A DNA stretch of 64,000 bases from Kalaharituber pfeilii (lineage: Eukaryota > Ascomycota > Pezizomycetes > Pezizales > Pezizaceae). A program made the position numbers and the translations under genes. Shown here in pieces: positions 50,232 through 61,822 of this stretch; positions within the stretch are counted from its first letter, which is position 1, and the number at the start of each line of letters is the position of its first letter. The stretch spans positions 1,364,001 to 1,428,000 of the forward strand of contig WHUZ01000001.1 in the NCBI GenBank assembly GCA_015179045.1. Reading direction: 5' to 3'. The notes below the pieces were generated by a model. That model made no database searches. It worked only from the letters and a program-made list of their open reading frames with translations, and was not told the DNA's origin.

Positions 50232-50845
50232 TTTGTCTGAAGTTTGAAGTCGAGTTCTGCTCTGTGGAGGGCGGGGATTCGATGGGTGCAAGGGTATGGG
50301 GGGTGTTGAATCTAAGATTTAAATTTTGGTCTAGTTGCTGGGTTCGCAGCGAGGGCAATGGGTAAGGTGTGTTTCGTGACTTCAAATTTTGGTGGGGCGA
50401 CTTTGACTTATTCCCAATCTACTTTGATCTGAGTGACAAAAAGTACGCATGGACCACTTAGGGACATGCCAAGATTTGCAACTTTGTCTCAAATGATGGA
50501 CTCACTTTTTAATCAGAATGCTGTGCCGAGACTAACTTTTCCTGGCTTTCTGGCACCTGTTCTCACTAGCCAGGGCTGCTGCTCCTGCCTAATTGTATTC
50601 GGCTATGACAACAAGAAGCTAACTTTGTAAGCGACTCTCAGCTTATACTCGAGTGAGTCTGTAGACCTCGAGGCATCTACATCAGACTATGCATAGCTGG
50701 CTTCCAGGCTTGGCATAAGACTACGGCAGGTGCCTGATACGGAGTACCAGGACATTTATTTGGCATGAGATACCGATCCGAAATGGTTGCTTGACTTCTC
50801 CGGACAAATATATAAATCAAACACTCGATCAAAGGATTATCAGAA
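50232..50845. promoter_or_regulatory. Divergent promoter eIF3i / VMA22
   Basis: About 610 bases between divergent starts. TATA-like sequence (ATATATAAATC) occurs near 50808-50818, about 35 bases before the VMA22 ATG. Nothing else is recognised. Confidence 0.35.
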
Positions 50846-51722
50846 ATGGATGAACCGTCCATTCAGAGGACACTAGATGAGCTAATTCTTTCCTACCTTG
50901 ACCTGATAGACGTCTACAGCCGGCTCCAGGAAGATGTCTCCCAAAGCATGTCCTCTGTAGTTATCCAGTCGCCCTATGTGATATCTTCCCTTAAAGCTAT
51001 GCTAATTATATCTAACGTCTTAGGGATTTTTCTCCATAGCCCAAGCAAACTACAATTCTTCTGGGCGATGGTATGGCCAGGATTTCTATGACGGGAGAAT
51101 GAAAGCTATGAAGGGGGTGTAAGTTTAGACTTGTCCAGTGCAGTTTTACGCAATAGCCAGTTACGGCCTCAAATGTTGAGCTAATCGTAATAAATAGGGA
51201 GATAATTGCTGAAGATGATAGCAAACCTCCTATGTTTCGGCTAACATCCTTTTCCCTGGAAGGAGACGGAATTATCCAACTGGAGAAGAAGGAACCAGAA
51301 CAACAGGCTACACTGCGTAGGCGCAAGCCTGAGAAAGAACAAGCTACAGCAGAAAGCAGAGGAAGGGAAAGTGAAGATGATATCCAGGAGGGTAAAGGTG
51401 AACTGCAGGATGAGAAAACGGAAGAATCGGCCTCTGCACCAGTGAAGAGAGATCCACGGGATCCTATAAAATGGTTCGGTATTCTAGTACCTATGGCACT
51501 AAAAAATGCACAAAGGAATTTTTCGAATGGTGATTTATACCTCCACTCTTATGGTACCTCACTGACATGCGCACAGCTGTAGGCAAAATGCCCGACTTGG
51601 TAAATGTGCTTAGGAAGCTTGACCAGTATGAGAAGGAGATACAACTGTTGAGAAAGCAGCTGAAGGGGGATCACATGGATCGGAAACTTGATGGCATTAC
51701 AATTTCCAGTATTGAAGATTAA
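50846..51722 (+). CDS. VMA22: V-ATPase assembly factor Vma22 (CCDC115-like)
   Basis: Vma22 works with Vma12 and Vma21 in the ER to assemble the V0 sector of the vacuolar ATPase. Four exons (50846-50956, 51024-51118, 51222-51529, 51577-51722) give 219 residues. Order: N-terminal helix (MDEPSIQRTLDELILSYLDL), the short conserved segment FFSIAQANYNSSGRWYGQDF then YDGRMKAMKGV, a charged linker, the signature DPIKWFGILVPMALKNAQRN, and a C-terminal coiled coil (NVLRKLDQYEKEIQLLRKQL). It converges with ERG8, leaving only about 110 bases between stops. Confidence 0.88.
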
Positions 51723-51830
51723 GGTGATATGCCGATGAAGTTGAGAAGACCTCATAATTGAGGAGCAAGAAACATGAGTAATGATATTAGTAGAATACGG
51801 TTCATACACGATAAATCAGCTGCGGAAACA

Positions 51831-53332
51831 TCAACAATATAATTGATATTGTTTAATATCCTCTGATTTCAGACCTTCTTTTTCCTCCCTTGTACCCATA
51901 ACCTCTACTTTTCTGTTTGCAGTTCCTTCTTCGCCTTCAAACTTCCATCCATCCAATTTCTCCTTGATACCTTCAATTACAGATTTACTGTCGGCAACCA
52001 AAAGAGCAACCGCATCATAACCGCCCGCTCCTGGAACAACCCCCCCAAGTACCCCAGCACAGTTCAAGCTCAAGTAATCGAGCAGTTTAGTTTGGCTTGG
52101 TGGTTCGATAGGGACATTGGCAGCCTCTCCCATCTCCCTCATAGACTTGCGTATCAAGTAAATCTTGTTCTTTAGCTGGCGGTACAACTGGAGCACTGGA
52201 TTTCCTGCGCCTTGCACTGAAGTAAACGTCCCAGTTGTGGCCGCAAGAGTATGCAAGGCTGTAATATATTCCTCTGGCTCCTCATCCGCCGAGAGTTGAA
52301 GATCCGCCAGCAGATTCATCAAACCTACGTTCAATTCCTCAATTGAATCCCAAAGTGCGTTGGCAACCTGGTTTTTCTCCTTCCTCCATTCTAGGACATG
52401 GCGTACCATTCCTGGAGTATGTGACCCACAATCGACGTCGCCCATAACTAGCCTCAATCCAGGTGGTATACGGGTTTTGGAAACTGTATAGTCCCATTCT
52501 GAGTGCACAATTTCCGTAAGCTTGGGTGCAAAATGATTCGGGTCATGCTCTGCCTCCTCTTTGGATTGCAGCGGCTCTAGGATGGATGGAGAGAAGCGAT
52601 GGTATATGCATGAGCCAAAGATAGCTGCAGCAATATCAAATCCTGATCCAATCTTCCCCTGAGCAGCGCAGTGAGCCGCTTGCGCAAGATTGTGGACAAG
52701 CTTCTGAGTTTTGAGATCAGTGAGATCAAGTGGGACACCATTACTACTGTATGTAGTAAGAAGGCACGCGGTTAGGGAAGTGACAAGAGCAGCTGAGGTG
52801 CCAAGTCCCGTCTTGTGCGCTTCGAAAATAGGTACTCCGAGCTTATTGAATTTGGGCAGGGGTGTAGAGGATTCTGGCTGCGAGTAATAGTCATTGTCGG
52901 CGAGGATTGTGAGCTTTATTGACGGCACAAAGAATGGGATATCTGGCTGCGCAACCGAAAGGTAGTTCAAGCAATATCGAATGGTAGTTTCGACGAACAT
53001 GTTTTCTGATGATCTATCGAGCTCATTAAGCTCGCCTGCGGCCGACAGAGATAGAGCTCGAGAAAAACGTACCCCTCGTGCTCAACCTGGGCCACAATCA
53101 CTCCAGTACCATCCACGTTTTTGCTGACTTGATAGCTCCAGTGAGCATTTCTAAATTGAGGTGATACCACTGAAATGGTGCCTTCAGGGTGGTCGTTCAA
53201 GGAGGCGGAGTGAACATGAATTCGAGCGTCGAGAGCGAAGACGAGACCCGAGTACGCTTTATCGAGAACGAGGTAGCCCCCAGCCAGCAATACCTTACCT
53301 GGCGAGGAGACCGCGGATGGGATTGTAATCAT
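51831..53332 (-). CDS. ERG8: Phosphomevalonate kinase
   Basis: A GHMP kinase converting mevalonate-5-phosphate to the diphosphate in the isoprenoid/ergosterol pathway. Two exons (53332-53073 and 53013-51831) give 480 residues. The N terminus SSPGKVLLAGGYLVLDKAYS is the GHMP start. The ATP-binding loop is HKTGLGTSAALVTSLTACLL (the PXXXGLGSSAA-type motif) and the C-terminal motif is GVVPGAGGYDAVALLV. GKIGSGFDIAAAIFGSCIYH is also typical. The exon join reads VEHEG then SSENMFVETTIRY. Normal length, no damage seen. Confidence 0.95.
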
Positions 53333-54541
53333 TCTGAGGGCGAATAGATTAGTATGGGAATGGGAGAAGCTACAGTAAACTTATATGAAGGTATAGCTTA
53401 TGTCAGACTCACCTGTGTGCCTGAGTTCTTTGATAGGCTTGCAAAGTGGCTGTTTCTGGATATTCAAGGTTCTACGGGGAATTACAATGGGCAATAGCGA
53501 TGGGATGAAGGAGAGGGGATTGGGCTTCAATGGCAGACAGGTTACTTAAGATCGGCAGAGAGCATAGGGTGGGGCGACATACCATCACTGCCTAGTGGTT
53601 ATGGTGGCTTCTGGGCTTCAGCCTTTATCGATATGATTAACTCGTGCAGTACGGTTACCTGCTGCAATTGGCCAAGGAGCTTGGTCTTACTTGTATAAGT
53701 TGCCAAGTATTACAGTTCGAGGTTGGCTATTGTGATGGACGTTGGATTGGGGTGCAGCTAGTGATGAGCTGGGGCTCGGCTTCCGTGGTCTAGCTACCTA
53801 GATGTACTTGTAGGTATATGTTATCGCAATTCCCTTCTGGTTCCGTGAACGTGCCTGTCTCGCGGCTAAACTTGTATCATTTATTCATGCTATGTGCATC
53901 TTTAGTTGCGGCTGCAAGGCCTCAAGACTGAGCTTCTGTCGAGACTGGGGCTGCGAGGCTGTGGCCAACCAGCCTAAGTAGACTGTGGGCGTCAAGGTGC
54001 AGCCGACGTTGCTTGGGCATGTTCAGGGTAACGAGCGAGCACAGGATGTGAACAATTATACAGCCTTCACCGAAAATTACCCGCATGAGTTACCTGGTAA
54101 GAAGTTATGAAGTTTGTATTCCCTATTACATCCGCTACATCAACTGCTTATCAATTCCCAGCTGTCCAATAGCAACCTCTCATTACTTCATCAGCCCCCG
54201 CAGTATCAGTGATACTCTGCTCCAGCATTCCTCCGACGAGTACATGAATTCTCACTCTACCCAACGTCACTTACATCTCAATGATAATCTTTCTGAAGGA
54301 GAATCATCAAAACAATGATAAAAAGCAAAAGAGTAACGTTAAGAGTTCACGCACAGAAGAATCTATAGTTTTGCAGCTAGTCATCCGCTTGGCCGGCATC
54401 CAACTGCCTTCCATCCACACCGAAGAAGTTCACCCCATGTGTGCTATCGTACGATACGCTTGAGCTAGATGGTTTCCTTGTGTCTGATTGAAGGACAGCG
54501 CGATATTCAGCAGTCGTCAAATTCGAGAGGGTCTGTCTCTA
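53333..54541. other. Intergenic region upstream of ERG8
   Basis: About 1.2 kb with only short ORFs lacking domains. It contains the ERG8 promoter and marks the transition into AT-rich, transposon-bearing DNA. Confidence 0.45.
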
Positions 54542-55089
54542 TTATATCCCCATCGCTTTCGCAATCTTTTCCTGATCATAATTATCCCAGGTTCCTCCGC
54601 TTTCATGGTCATCAGAAAGCGGGAATAGATTATTAGCCCTGGATGCTGCGCTGACTGTGGCTGTGCTGTCAGAAAGGCTACGTAACATTGAAACTGCAGA
54701 GTTGGCTATGAACATGTCCGAGTTAATCTCATAAGTCTTGACGTGGCTTCGGTTCAGTAATTTAGAATCCTCGGCCGCTGGTGTCTCAGGATGCAGCTGT
54801 GTCATTATCCCATCAGAACCCAGCTGGTTACTTTCTCCGTCGGACTTTTCAAGTGCTAGGCAGCAGTGGAATGGAGAGAGCAGAACTTCTTGAAGAGGAT
54901 CTTACTAGCGCTTTTGTTGCTCCATATTGATGCTGTTGCAGGCGAATCAAGCGAAGCACTTGAAACTCGCTGGTGTTCAGATAATATTAGCGAAAAACAT
55001 TGCTCGAGGGAGTTGAGCATACATTGCAGCAGAAAATTAGACAGCTGATTGCTGGAAAGTTGCTTTACGGTCTTGTTAGGGGACAGCAA
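54542..55089 (-). CDS. Small two-exon gene of unknown function
   Basis: Not recognised. Exon 1 is 55089-54906 and exon 2 is 54855-54542, with a 50-base GTAAGA...CCTAG intron. The total of 498 bases is in frame, giving 165 residues. It starts MLSPNKTVKQLSSNQLSNFL and has a Ser/Leu-rich middle (HQRVSSASLDSPATASIWS). The second exon contains DMFIANSAVSMLRSLSDSTA and the end YDQEKIAKAMGI. The style recalls the C-terminal region of fungal zinc-cluster regulators, but no DNA-binding domain is present, so it may be a fragment of a larger decayed gene. It lies about 420 bases left of the Helitron-like element. Confidence 0.4.
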
Positions 55090-55511
55090 GGATCAGTGTT
55101 AAGAGGGCAGAAGGGAAGAGGTGAAATTTGAAGGGCATCAAGAGCAAAGCCCGACCCTCTTCAACCTCCTGAAAAAATTAGTATTGAGGACCTTATCCTT
55201 TGACCAGCTCCTACATACCTAACTTCTCCAGAAGTGAGTCGTCCTACTCGATGAACGGGTTACTTTTCAGGATACTGGACAGTTCTTCAGTTCGCATGTC
55301 TAGCTCTTATTCACCCATTGGTGACTGGAAAGACAAGTTATGTCAAAGATGAACAAACGAGGCAGCAAATTAAGGACGTTTTAATTGTACATGTATATCC
55401 TGGACTGTCATGCCGCCCTCTACGGCTATCCACGGTACAAAGAAGCGAACAACTCAGCGAAAGACTCTACCAGAAGTTTGTACCTGTTGGATCTCGCTTC
55501 TATATATATTA
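55090..55511. other. Spacer left of the Helitron-like element
   Basis: About 420 bases without a recognisable gene. A short plus-strand ORF here has no domain. Confidence 0.45.
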
Positions 55512-55522
55512 CAAGTGATTAT

Positions 55523-55537
55523 CGCGGCCTCCGGCCG
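55523..55537 (-). terminator. Candidate Helitron 3' hairpin
   Basis: GCGGCCTCCGGCCGC is a perfect six-base-pair stem with a three-base loop. On the minus strand it is followed after eight bases by CTTG and then T, close to the Helitron rule of a hairpin shortly before CTRR next to a host T. Confidence 0.5.
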
Positions 55538-55642
55538 CCTCGTTGTGTTTAAATTTGTGTTAGGTAGGGAATTATGCCGAAAGTTTTAGCAAGTATGATG
55601 AAGCAGATACGACGAAGAGGTAGAAGAAATAGAGGAATAATT

Positions 55643-55649
<7 letters not shown>

Positions 55650-55679
<30 letters not shown>
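55650..55679. repeat. Poly-T tract
   Basis: An uninterrupted run of about 28 T just past the helicase stop codon, so poly-A in the orientation of the gene. Confidence 0.85.
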
Positions 55680-55681
<2 letters not shown>

Positions 55682-58600
55682 TGAATGAGAGGCTGATATA
55701 CAATATTTGTAGTCGTGTTTTGATTTAGAGAAACAGGTTGATTAGGAGGTAATAATTTCAGAATTGCGATATCTTCAAGTTTACGAACTCTAGAAACACT
55801 GGTATATAATTGACCATGAGCAAAAACAGGTATAGTTAAATCTAAAACGACACGATTTAAAGTTAATCCCTGGCAGCTATTGATGGTGGTTGCATATGCA
55901 GGGCGCAAAGGAAATTGCCGACGTTCAACACTCCATGAGCAGAATTTTGGCTTGAAGGTGAAGGTGATGCGAGGTAAGCAAATATCTGCATCAGATTCGG
56001 TATTTGTATGTCGTATTAGATTTGAGTTTGCAGAGTTTGTGGAGATTAGCCTTACAACCACAAAATTCTTATGGCAGCGTTGAACAATAACTCGGGCATT
56101 TTTCACTAATCCTTTTTCTATCGATAGGTTGCGTGCGAGGTTGCATATCATTAAGGACTTAAGGTGAAGAGAATGTGGAGGAATTCCAGAATCATTTAAG
56201 AGTGCAAGATAATCGGGAGCAATGCTGCCAGGTGGTGGACCATTGAGACCTGGTTGATTTTCTTCAGCTTCTTTAATTCGGTCGTAACTATGGTATGTAT
56301 CTATTTTCTATTTAATATATATCTATTACATATAGTTAGGAATCGTAGAATACTTACAGGCCACACCAGGAAGTATATCTATTATTTTACTATTGAATTC
56401 TTGAACTGAGTTATTAAAAGGACTTAGGAAATTCCGTCGAATAGCTTCTTCAGGATTTAATAATACTGGTATAGGGTATAAGAATTCAATAGCTTCCTCG
56501 TGAGTTGTAAAGGACTGTATGTGGGCTATATTAACTTCATATTTCGAGGTATCCGGATTTCCATTTCCAATAGAATCCACCCATTGTGAATATGCAGGAT
56601 CTTGAGCATCTCGGATCGGAATAGTAAGAGCAAGGCTAATAAATTCTTTCCACAAATGTGAAAATTTGACACTACTTGCTAATACTTCAGACATTCCACC
56701 ACCACGAACAACAGGTCCAACTTGGCGAAAGTCACCTAAGCCAACAAATGTACAATTGCCGAAGGGTATATCGTTATCTCTTATATAGCGTAATAACTGG
56801 TCAGCACATTCTATAGCTGTTTTGTTTGCCATTGGTAATTCTTCCCAGACAATAAGTCGAGCATGTCTTAAGAACTCGGCACGGGATGAATTTTTCCCAA
56901 TTGTTGATGTGAGTTCGGTATTATTTTCAGTAACTGGAATTCCGAAGGCTGAATGTGCTGTTCTTCCTCTAGGATATATAATAATACTTAAAGCTGTTGT
57001 TCCACAAATTAATACAATGTATTGTTGAGCACGCAAATAATTCACCAATACTTGAACGGCAAAAGTTTTCCCCCGACCTGCTCGTGCATCGATAAAATAA
57101 TGATGGTGGTTTTGTTGTTGGATATCGTGAAGAATTGTACTGAATATCGTTTGTTGCTCAGAAGTTAATTGGATTGCTGACAGGTCATAGGAATAGTTTT
57201 CAGTTTGGAGAGTTTGTTGTTCGAATTGTAGTTCCGAATTTCTAGTATTTCTAGGTTCTGGTAATCCAAACTGTGATAAAGACGCAGCCTGTGTTGATAA
57301 AATTTTGGCTATTGCTCGTAATCCTTTATCATATCCTTTAGCTTCAATAGCAGCTTCGGAAAGAGTAGTAGTACTTGTACGGACATTAACTAAAAAATCT
57401 GCACAGAGATAAGTCTTAAAAGTATCCCATAATGAAAGAGCGGGAGTTGGTATATCAAGAAGAAGATGAGCAAAGAGAAACCGCAGTTGGTTAGGACGAT
57501 AATATAAGCTCACAGCCTCATTGAGAGCTTGATGAGCTTCATGTTCATTTTCAAAAAGACCGAGAGCTTTGGCAGCTTCTTGAAAAGTAGAATAAATAAT
57601 ACCATCAACTGTCTGTAGATCACGAAATGAAAATGCATATTTATGTAGAAGTAAGGCTCGGAGATAAAAAAGCTCACCGACTTTAGGGGGAACAGATCTT
57701 AAACGACAGATAATTGGTCCTTTCACTCTTTTTTTAACAATTTGTAAAGGAAAAGACAGCCCATGAAAATCAATACCTTGAGGTTGTTCAAACCATTCAT
57801 TAGCTTTCAAAATACCATTTGGTCGAGAACTAACAGATATATGTCTATATTGGGAAAAGAATTCAATATAAGTTAATGATTGAAATTGAGGAAGCTTGGG
57901 TCTAGCAAAATAACGTAGAAGATCAGAAGCATTTGATATCTCAGTTTGGCGAGACATTTGATATAAATTTTGAGAAGGTAAATGAACAGAAAGTGCTATA
58001 ACTGCAGGTGTTTGCCTTGTAATATGAAAATTAAAAATTCTCCAAATAGCTTCAGCAGATGATAAATAACGTCCATTAATATAATCCTGAAATTCATCAG
58101 CTTCCTCAATGTCTGTATTATCATTAGGATGCTGAATTGAAAATCTTGTATGATCAGGGCCTTTAAACAAATATTTATATAAATATATAAATGCATGAAC
58201 AGTAAAACATATATCAACATGAATATGGCACTCAAGAGCTTTAACTAAAAAAGGAATATAAGAAGCAACCCATTGATCCTGAGAGTATCGACGGCGATAA
58301 TGTACTCGACCAAGTTCATCAAGAGTAGTATTTTCTTGAATTGGGTATGGAAATCCAAAGCAACATTTGCCATTCTTATTACATCTACTATAAGTAGTAG
58401 ATAAATGGTTAGTAGGATGTATCTGAAATCTTCGTACTAAGTCATAAAGCTTTGGAGATATAGAAGGGTTTGGAAGTTCAGCAATAACAACTTGATCAAT
58501 TTTCTCAAAAGGGAGTTCAGGGTAAACCTTGAAAAGTATATGGCAGTGAGGTAACCCTTTTTTCTGAAATTCAACCACTCGTACCATATATATAATTTTT

Positions 58601-60054
58601 TCAAAATATTGATATAAAAGCTTAGATAATAAAGATAAGCGGGCTTTAAATACCCGGCAAACAACTTCAGGAATATCAGCAGCAGTTTGCCCTAGTTGTA
58701 AGCAAGATTCAATTTCAGGCCAATGAGGATTAGTTGTCATAGTAATAAAGAATGAAGGTTTTCCATATTGCCTTGCTAAAGCTAATGCATCAGCAACCTG
58801 CTCTGCTGCCCAAGCACGGGATCCTAAAAATGAGATAGGAAGCATATTATAGCATCCTGAAGATTCGGTTCCAGATTGTAGCTGTTGTTGTTGTTGACGG
58901 CCTTGTAAAAGATAGTTTAGTCTTTCTTCTTCTGCTCGTGAATACATATCTACTACATATTCACAGGTTAGGTGACCTAGTTGCCGAAATCGAGGCTCTG
59001 TAAGTAGCCGGTATCGATAATATGCGCATTGTGTTAATTTCTGCTTTTTTAGTTCAAGACACCATCCTAAATCACCTCGGGGAAATAATATTGGATATTG
59101 TAAAGGTTCATACTGAGGAGATAAGATATTGATGAATTGTGCAGAGACAGGACCTTTATGGTAAACGACAATTTTGCGAGATTCAATATGAGTGAGGTTG
59201 TACGCATTGATGATAGCTGCAACTTCTGATGCACCTGGTGGAGTAGCTAGTTCAATTGCAAGAGGTTGTTGTCTGTCAGGAACTGTTTGAATAGCATTAC
59301 GTAGTTGAATAATAAATGGATTAACTGCCTGTAAAGTTTGTGCAAGTATATTAATTACCCAGCTAGGTAAACCATGTTGTTCACCAATTGATGCACGGGA
59401 AGAACTGTCATATAAAAACCAACGTAATGAATGGTTTCCTGTCTCTAAATCGAGAAGACGATGATATACTCGTCCAGTTATTGCTACATTCGCAGGTCCA
59501 TGGTGGTGGATGAATTCTCCTGTTGATCCAATTGCAGTAAAAGCAAAAAGATTATTTGCTACTCGTGATAGTGCAGAAAAATTAATTAAATTATTATGCA
59601 GTAAATCCTGAAATGTAACAGGTAAAGGACGTAATGGAGGTAGATTATACTTCCCTTTCTCGCAACACCACCCATTTTTTTCTGTATTTAAAAGTTGTGT
59701 ATTACAGAAAGTACAGGTATGTGACCAAGATATAGATGTTAGGGTAAAATATTCGATATCCAATGGTAATTTATCCCACCAAGGAAGTTGCTGCTGTGGT
59801 GGTTGCTGTCGTCGTGGTTGCTGCCGTCGTGGTTGCTCCCGTGGTGGTTGCTGCTGTCGTGGTTGCTGTCGTCGTGGTTGCTGCTGTCGTGGTTGCTGCT
59901 GTCGTGGTTGCAGCTGTGGTACTTGTTGGGATTGTACTTGTTGTTGTTGTACCTGCTGCTGTTCTACCTGTTGTATCTGTTGTTGTAATATTCGAGACTG
60001 CTGCCGGCGGATCTGCCGGCGGATTTGCTGTCGTTGGGTTCGAAGAATAGGCAT
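55678..60054 (-). CDS. Helitron Rep/Pif1-like helicase protein
   Basis: Rolling-circle replication initiator fused to a Pif1-family helicase. Two exons (60054-56358 and 56300-55678, with a 57-base intron) sum to 1,439 residues. The first 100 residues are Gln/Arg/Pro-rich repeats. Then come a Helitron N domain (CYNMLPISFLGSRAWAAEQV, KPSFFITMTTNPHWPEI), the Rep HUH motif FQKKGLPHCHILFKVYPE and the paired-Tyr segment IYLYKYLFKGPD. Helicase motifs are Walker A RAGRGKTFAVQVL, Walker B-like LIVWEELPMANK, GLGDFRQVGPVV, SCQGLTLNRVVLDL and YTSVSRVRKLEDIAIL. Walker B has Glu-Glu instead of the usual Asp-Glu, and the first Gly of Walker A is Ala. No stop or frameshift is seen, so the gene looks intact, though activity is unproven. 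Its AT-rich codon use differs from host genes. Confidence 0.92.
59790..60054 (-). repeat. Gln/Arg/Pro triplet repeats at the 5' end of the helicase gene
   Basis: Imperfect repeats of CAACAACCACGA-like units (in gene orientation) encode RQQQPRRQQP-type peptides, and upstream QQQVQQQ-type tracts. It is a low-complexity N-terminal extension. Confidence 0.75.
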
Positions 60055-60229
60055 TTGTAAGAAATTTAATATTAAAAAACTTGTACTTGAATGAATAACT
60101 ATTAAGTGATTTATCGTACGCTTTAAATAGATTATTAGGTACTCTATCTAGTGCCACACCTATTAGTTTATTAGCTAACTAAATAGTGTAGATTCTTATT
60201 ATTAGCCATATTCTTATGAGCCGAGTAGC

Positions 60230-61530
60230 TCATATTTTCATTAACTTACTGAGCAGGAGCTAACTTACTAACCTATCGAGCAAGAGCTGATGTAAAGACG
60301 TACTCGAGCAAGCAGAAGTTGATCCAGTAACCTATCGAGTTGGAGTGGACGCAGTAACTTATCGAGCAGGGCGGGCAGGAGCTGGCGTACTAACCTATCG
60401 AGCAAGAGCTAATTTAAAGACCTACTCGAGCAGAAGCTGATCTAGTAACCTATCGAGCTGGAATGAATCTACTAACCTATCAAACAGAAGCTGGTTTAGA
60501 GGTCTATCGAGTAGAAATTGGCTCATTGACTTACCGAGCAGGAGCTAACCCACGAACCTATCGAGCAAGAGCTGATCTAGAAATCTACTTACGTAGAAGC
60601 TAATCCAACAACTTATCAAGCTGGAACGAATCCACGAACCTATCGAGCAGGAGCTAGTTTAGAAGTCTATTGAGTAGAAGTTAGCTCATTGAGTTACGGA
60701 GCAGGAGTTAACTCACTAGCCTATTGAGTAAGAGCTAATCTAAAGACCTACTCGAGTAGAAGCTGCAGTGATCCAGCAACCTATGGAGCTGGAATGAATT
60801 CAGTAACTGATCGAGCAGGAGCTGGTTTAGAGCTCTATTGAGTAGAAGGTAGCTCACTGACTTATCGAGCAGGAGCTCACCTACTAACGTATTGAGCAAA
60901 AGCTGATCTAAAGACCTACTCGAGTAGAAGCTGGTTTAGAGAGCTATTAAGTAAAAGTTAGCTCATTGACTTACTGAGTAGGAGTTGGTCTACTAACCTA
61001 TCAAGCAAGATATGATGTAGAGACATACTCGAGCAGAAGCTGATCCGGCAACCTATCGAGCTGGCATGGATCCAATAACCTATCGAGTAGGAGCTAGTTT
61101 AGAGGTCTATGAAGTAGGAGTTAGCTCATAAATCTATCGAGCAGGAGCTGCGCCACTAAACCTATCGAGCAAGAGCTGATCTACCTACTGAGTAGGAGCT
61201 GGTTTAGAGAATTGTTGGGTAGGAGCTGACCTACTAACTTATTAGCTAGGAGCTGATCCAGTGGCTTATCAAGTTGAAGCAGATCCAATAATTTATTAAA
61301 CATGAGTTAGTTTGGAGATCTATTGGTTGGGAGTTTAGTTACTGGCTTATCGAGCAGGAATTAACTGTCACGAGACTACTACTGTAGTCTGGCTACTACT
61401 GGCCTATGGAGCGTAAGCTGATTTGTATAGAAGTTGACCTATTAATTTATCGAGCAAGAGCTAATTTAACAGCTTCTCAAGCAGAAGGTGATCTAGTGAT
61501 CGATCAAATAGTAGGTAATTAAATAATTAA
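60230..61530. repeat. 27-bp minisatellite with higher-order structure
   Basis: Some 45-50 diverged copies of a unit like TAACCTATCGAGCAGGAGCT plus about seven bases. Exact 27-base spacing is clear in the better-kept part, e.g. around 60420-60500. A variant with GCTGGAATGAAT recurs about every 160-170 bases near 60455, 60620 and 60788, suggesting a six-unit higher-order repeat. A few further units occur at about 62880-62955. Confidence 0.88.
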
Positions 61531-61557
61531 TCGAGTAATTGGTTGTAATTTTGCTAT

Positions 61558-61668
61558 AGCCCATAGTGCAGTATAGAATTAATATTAAAAAAAAAAAAAA
61601 AGCCCATAGTGCAGTATAGAATTAATAAAAAAAAAAAAAAAAAAAGCCCATAGTGCAGTATAGAAATA

Positions 61669-61704
<36 letters not shown>
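61558..61704. repeat. Three tandem copies of an A-tailed segment
   Basis: Copies at 61558, 61601 and 61645 start AGCCCATAGTGCAGTATAGA; each ends in AATAAT/AATATT-like sequence and an A-run. The A-runs lengthen from about 15 to 19 to 31. Confidence 0.9.
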
Positions 61705-61705
<1 letters not shown>

Positions 61706-61822
61706 ATATTGCTATCAAGAATCTGCCTCAGGTGACGAAGTAACAGTATTAGTGTAAACTGATAATACATCCATCCCCTCTTCACAAATATTATCCTCCT
61801 CTCGAGAAATATCTAATATACC

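Larger units (their letters stand above)
60055..61822. other. Repeat-filled interval between the two Helitron genes
   Basis: About 1.75 kb without coding potential. It is largely a 27-bp minisatellite (about 60230-61530) followed by three A-tailed repeats (61558-61704). Confidence 0.8.

Noticed and set aside
59763..60050. Val/Ala-rich plus-strand ORF
   Set aside because: Antisense reading of the Gln/Arg/Pro triplet repeats of the helicase gene.
60230..61530. CRISPR-like array
   Set aside because: Units are directly adjacent with no unique spacers, in eukaryotic DNA; it is a minisatellite.
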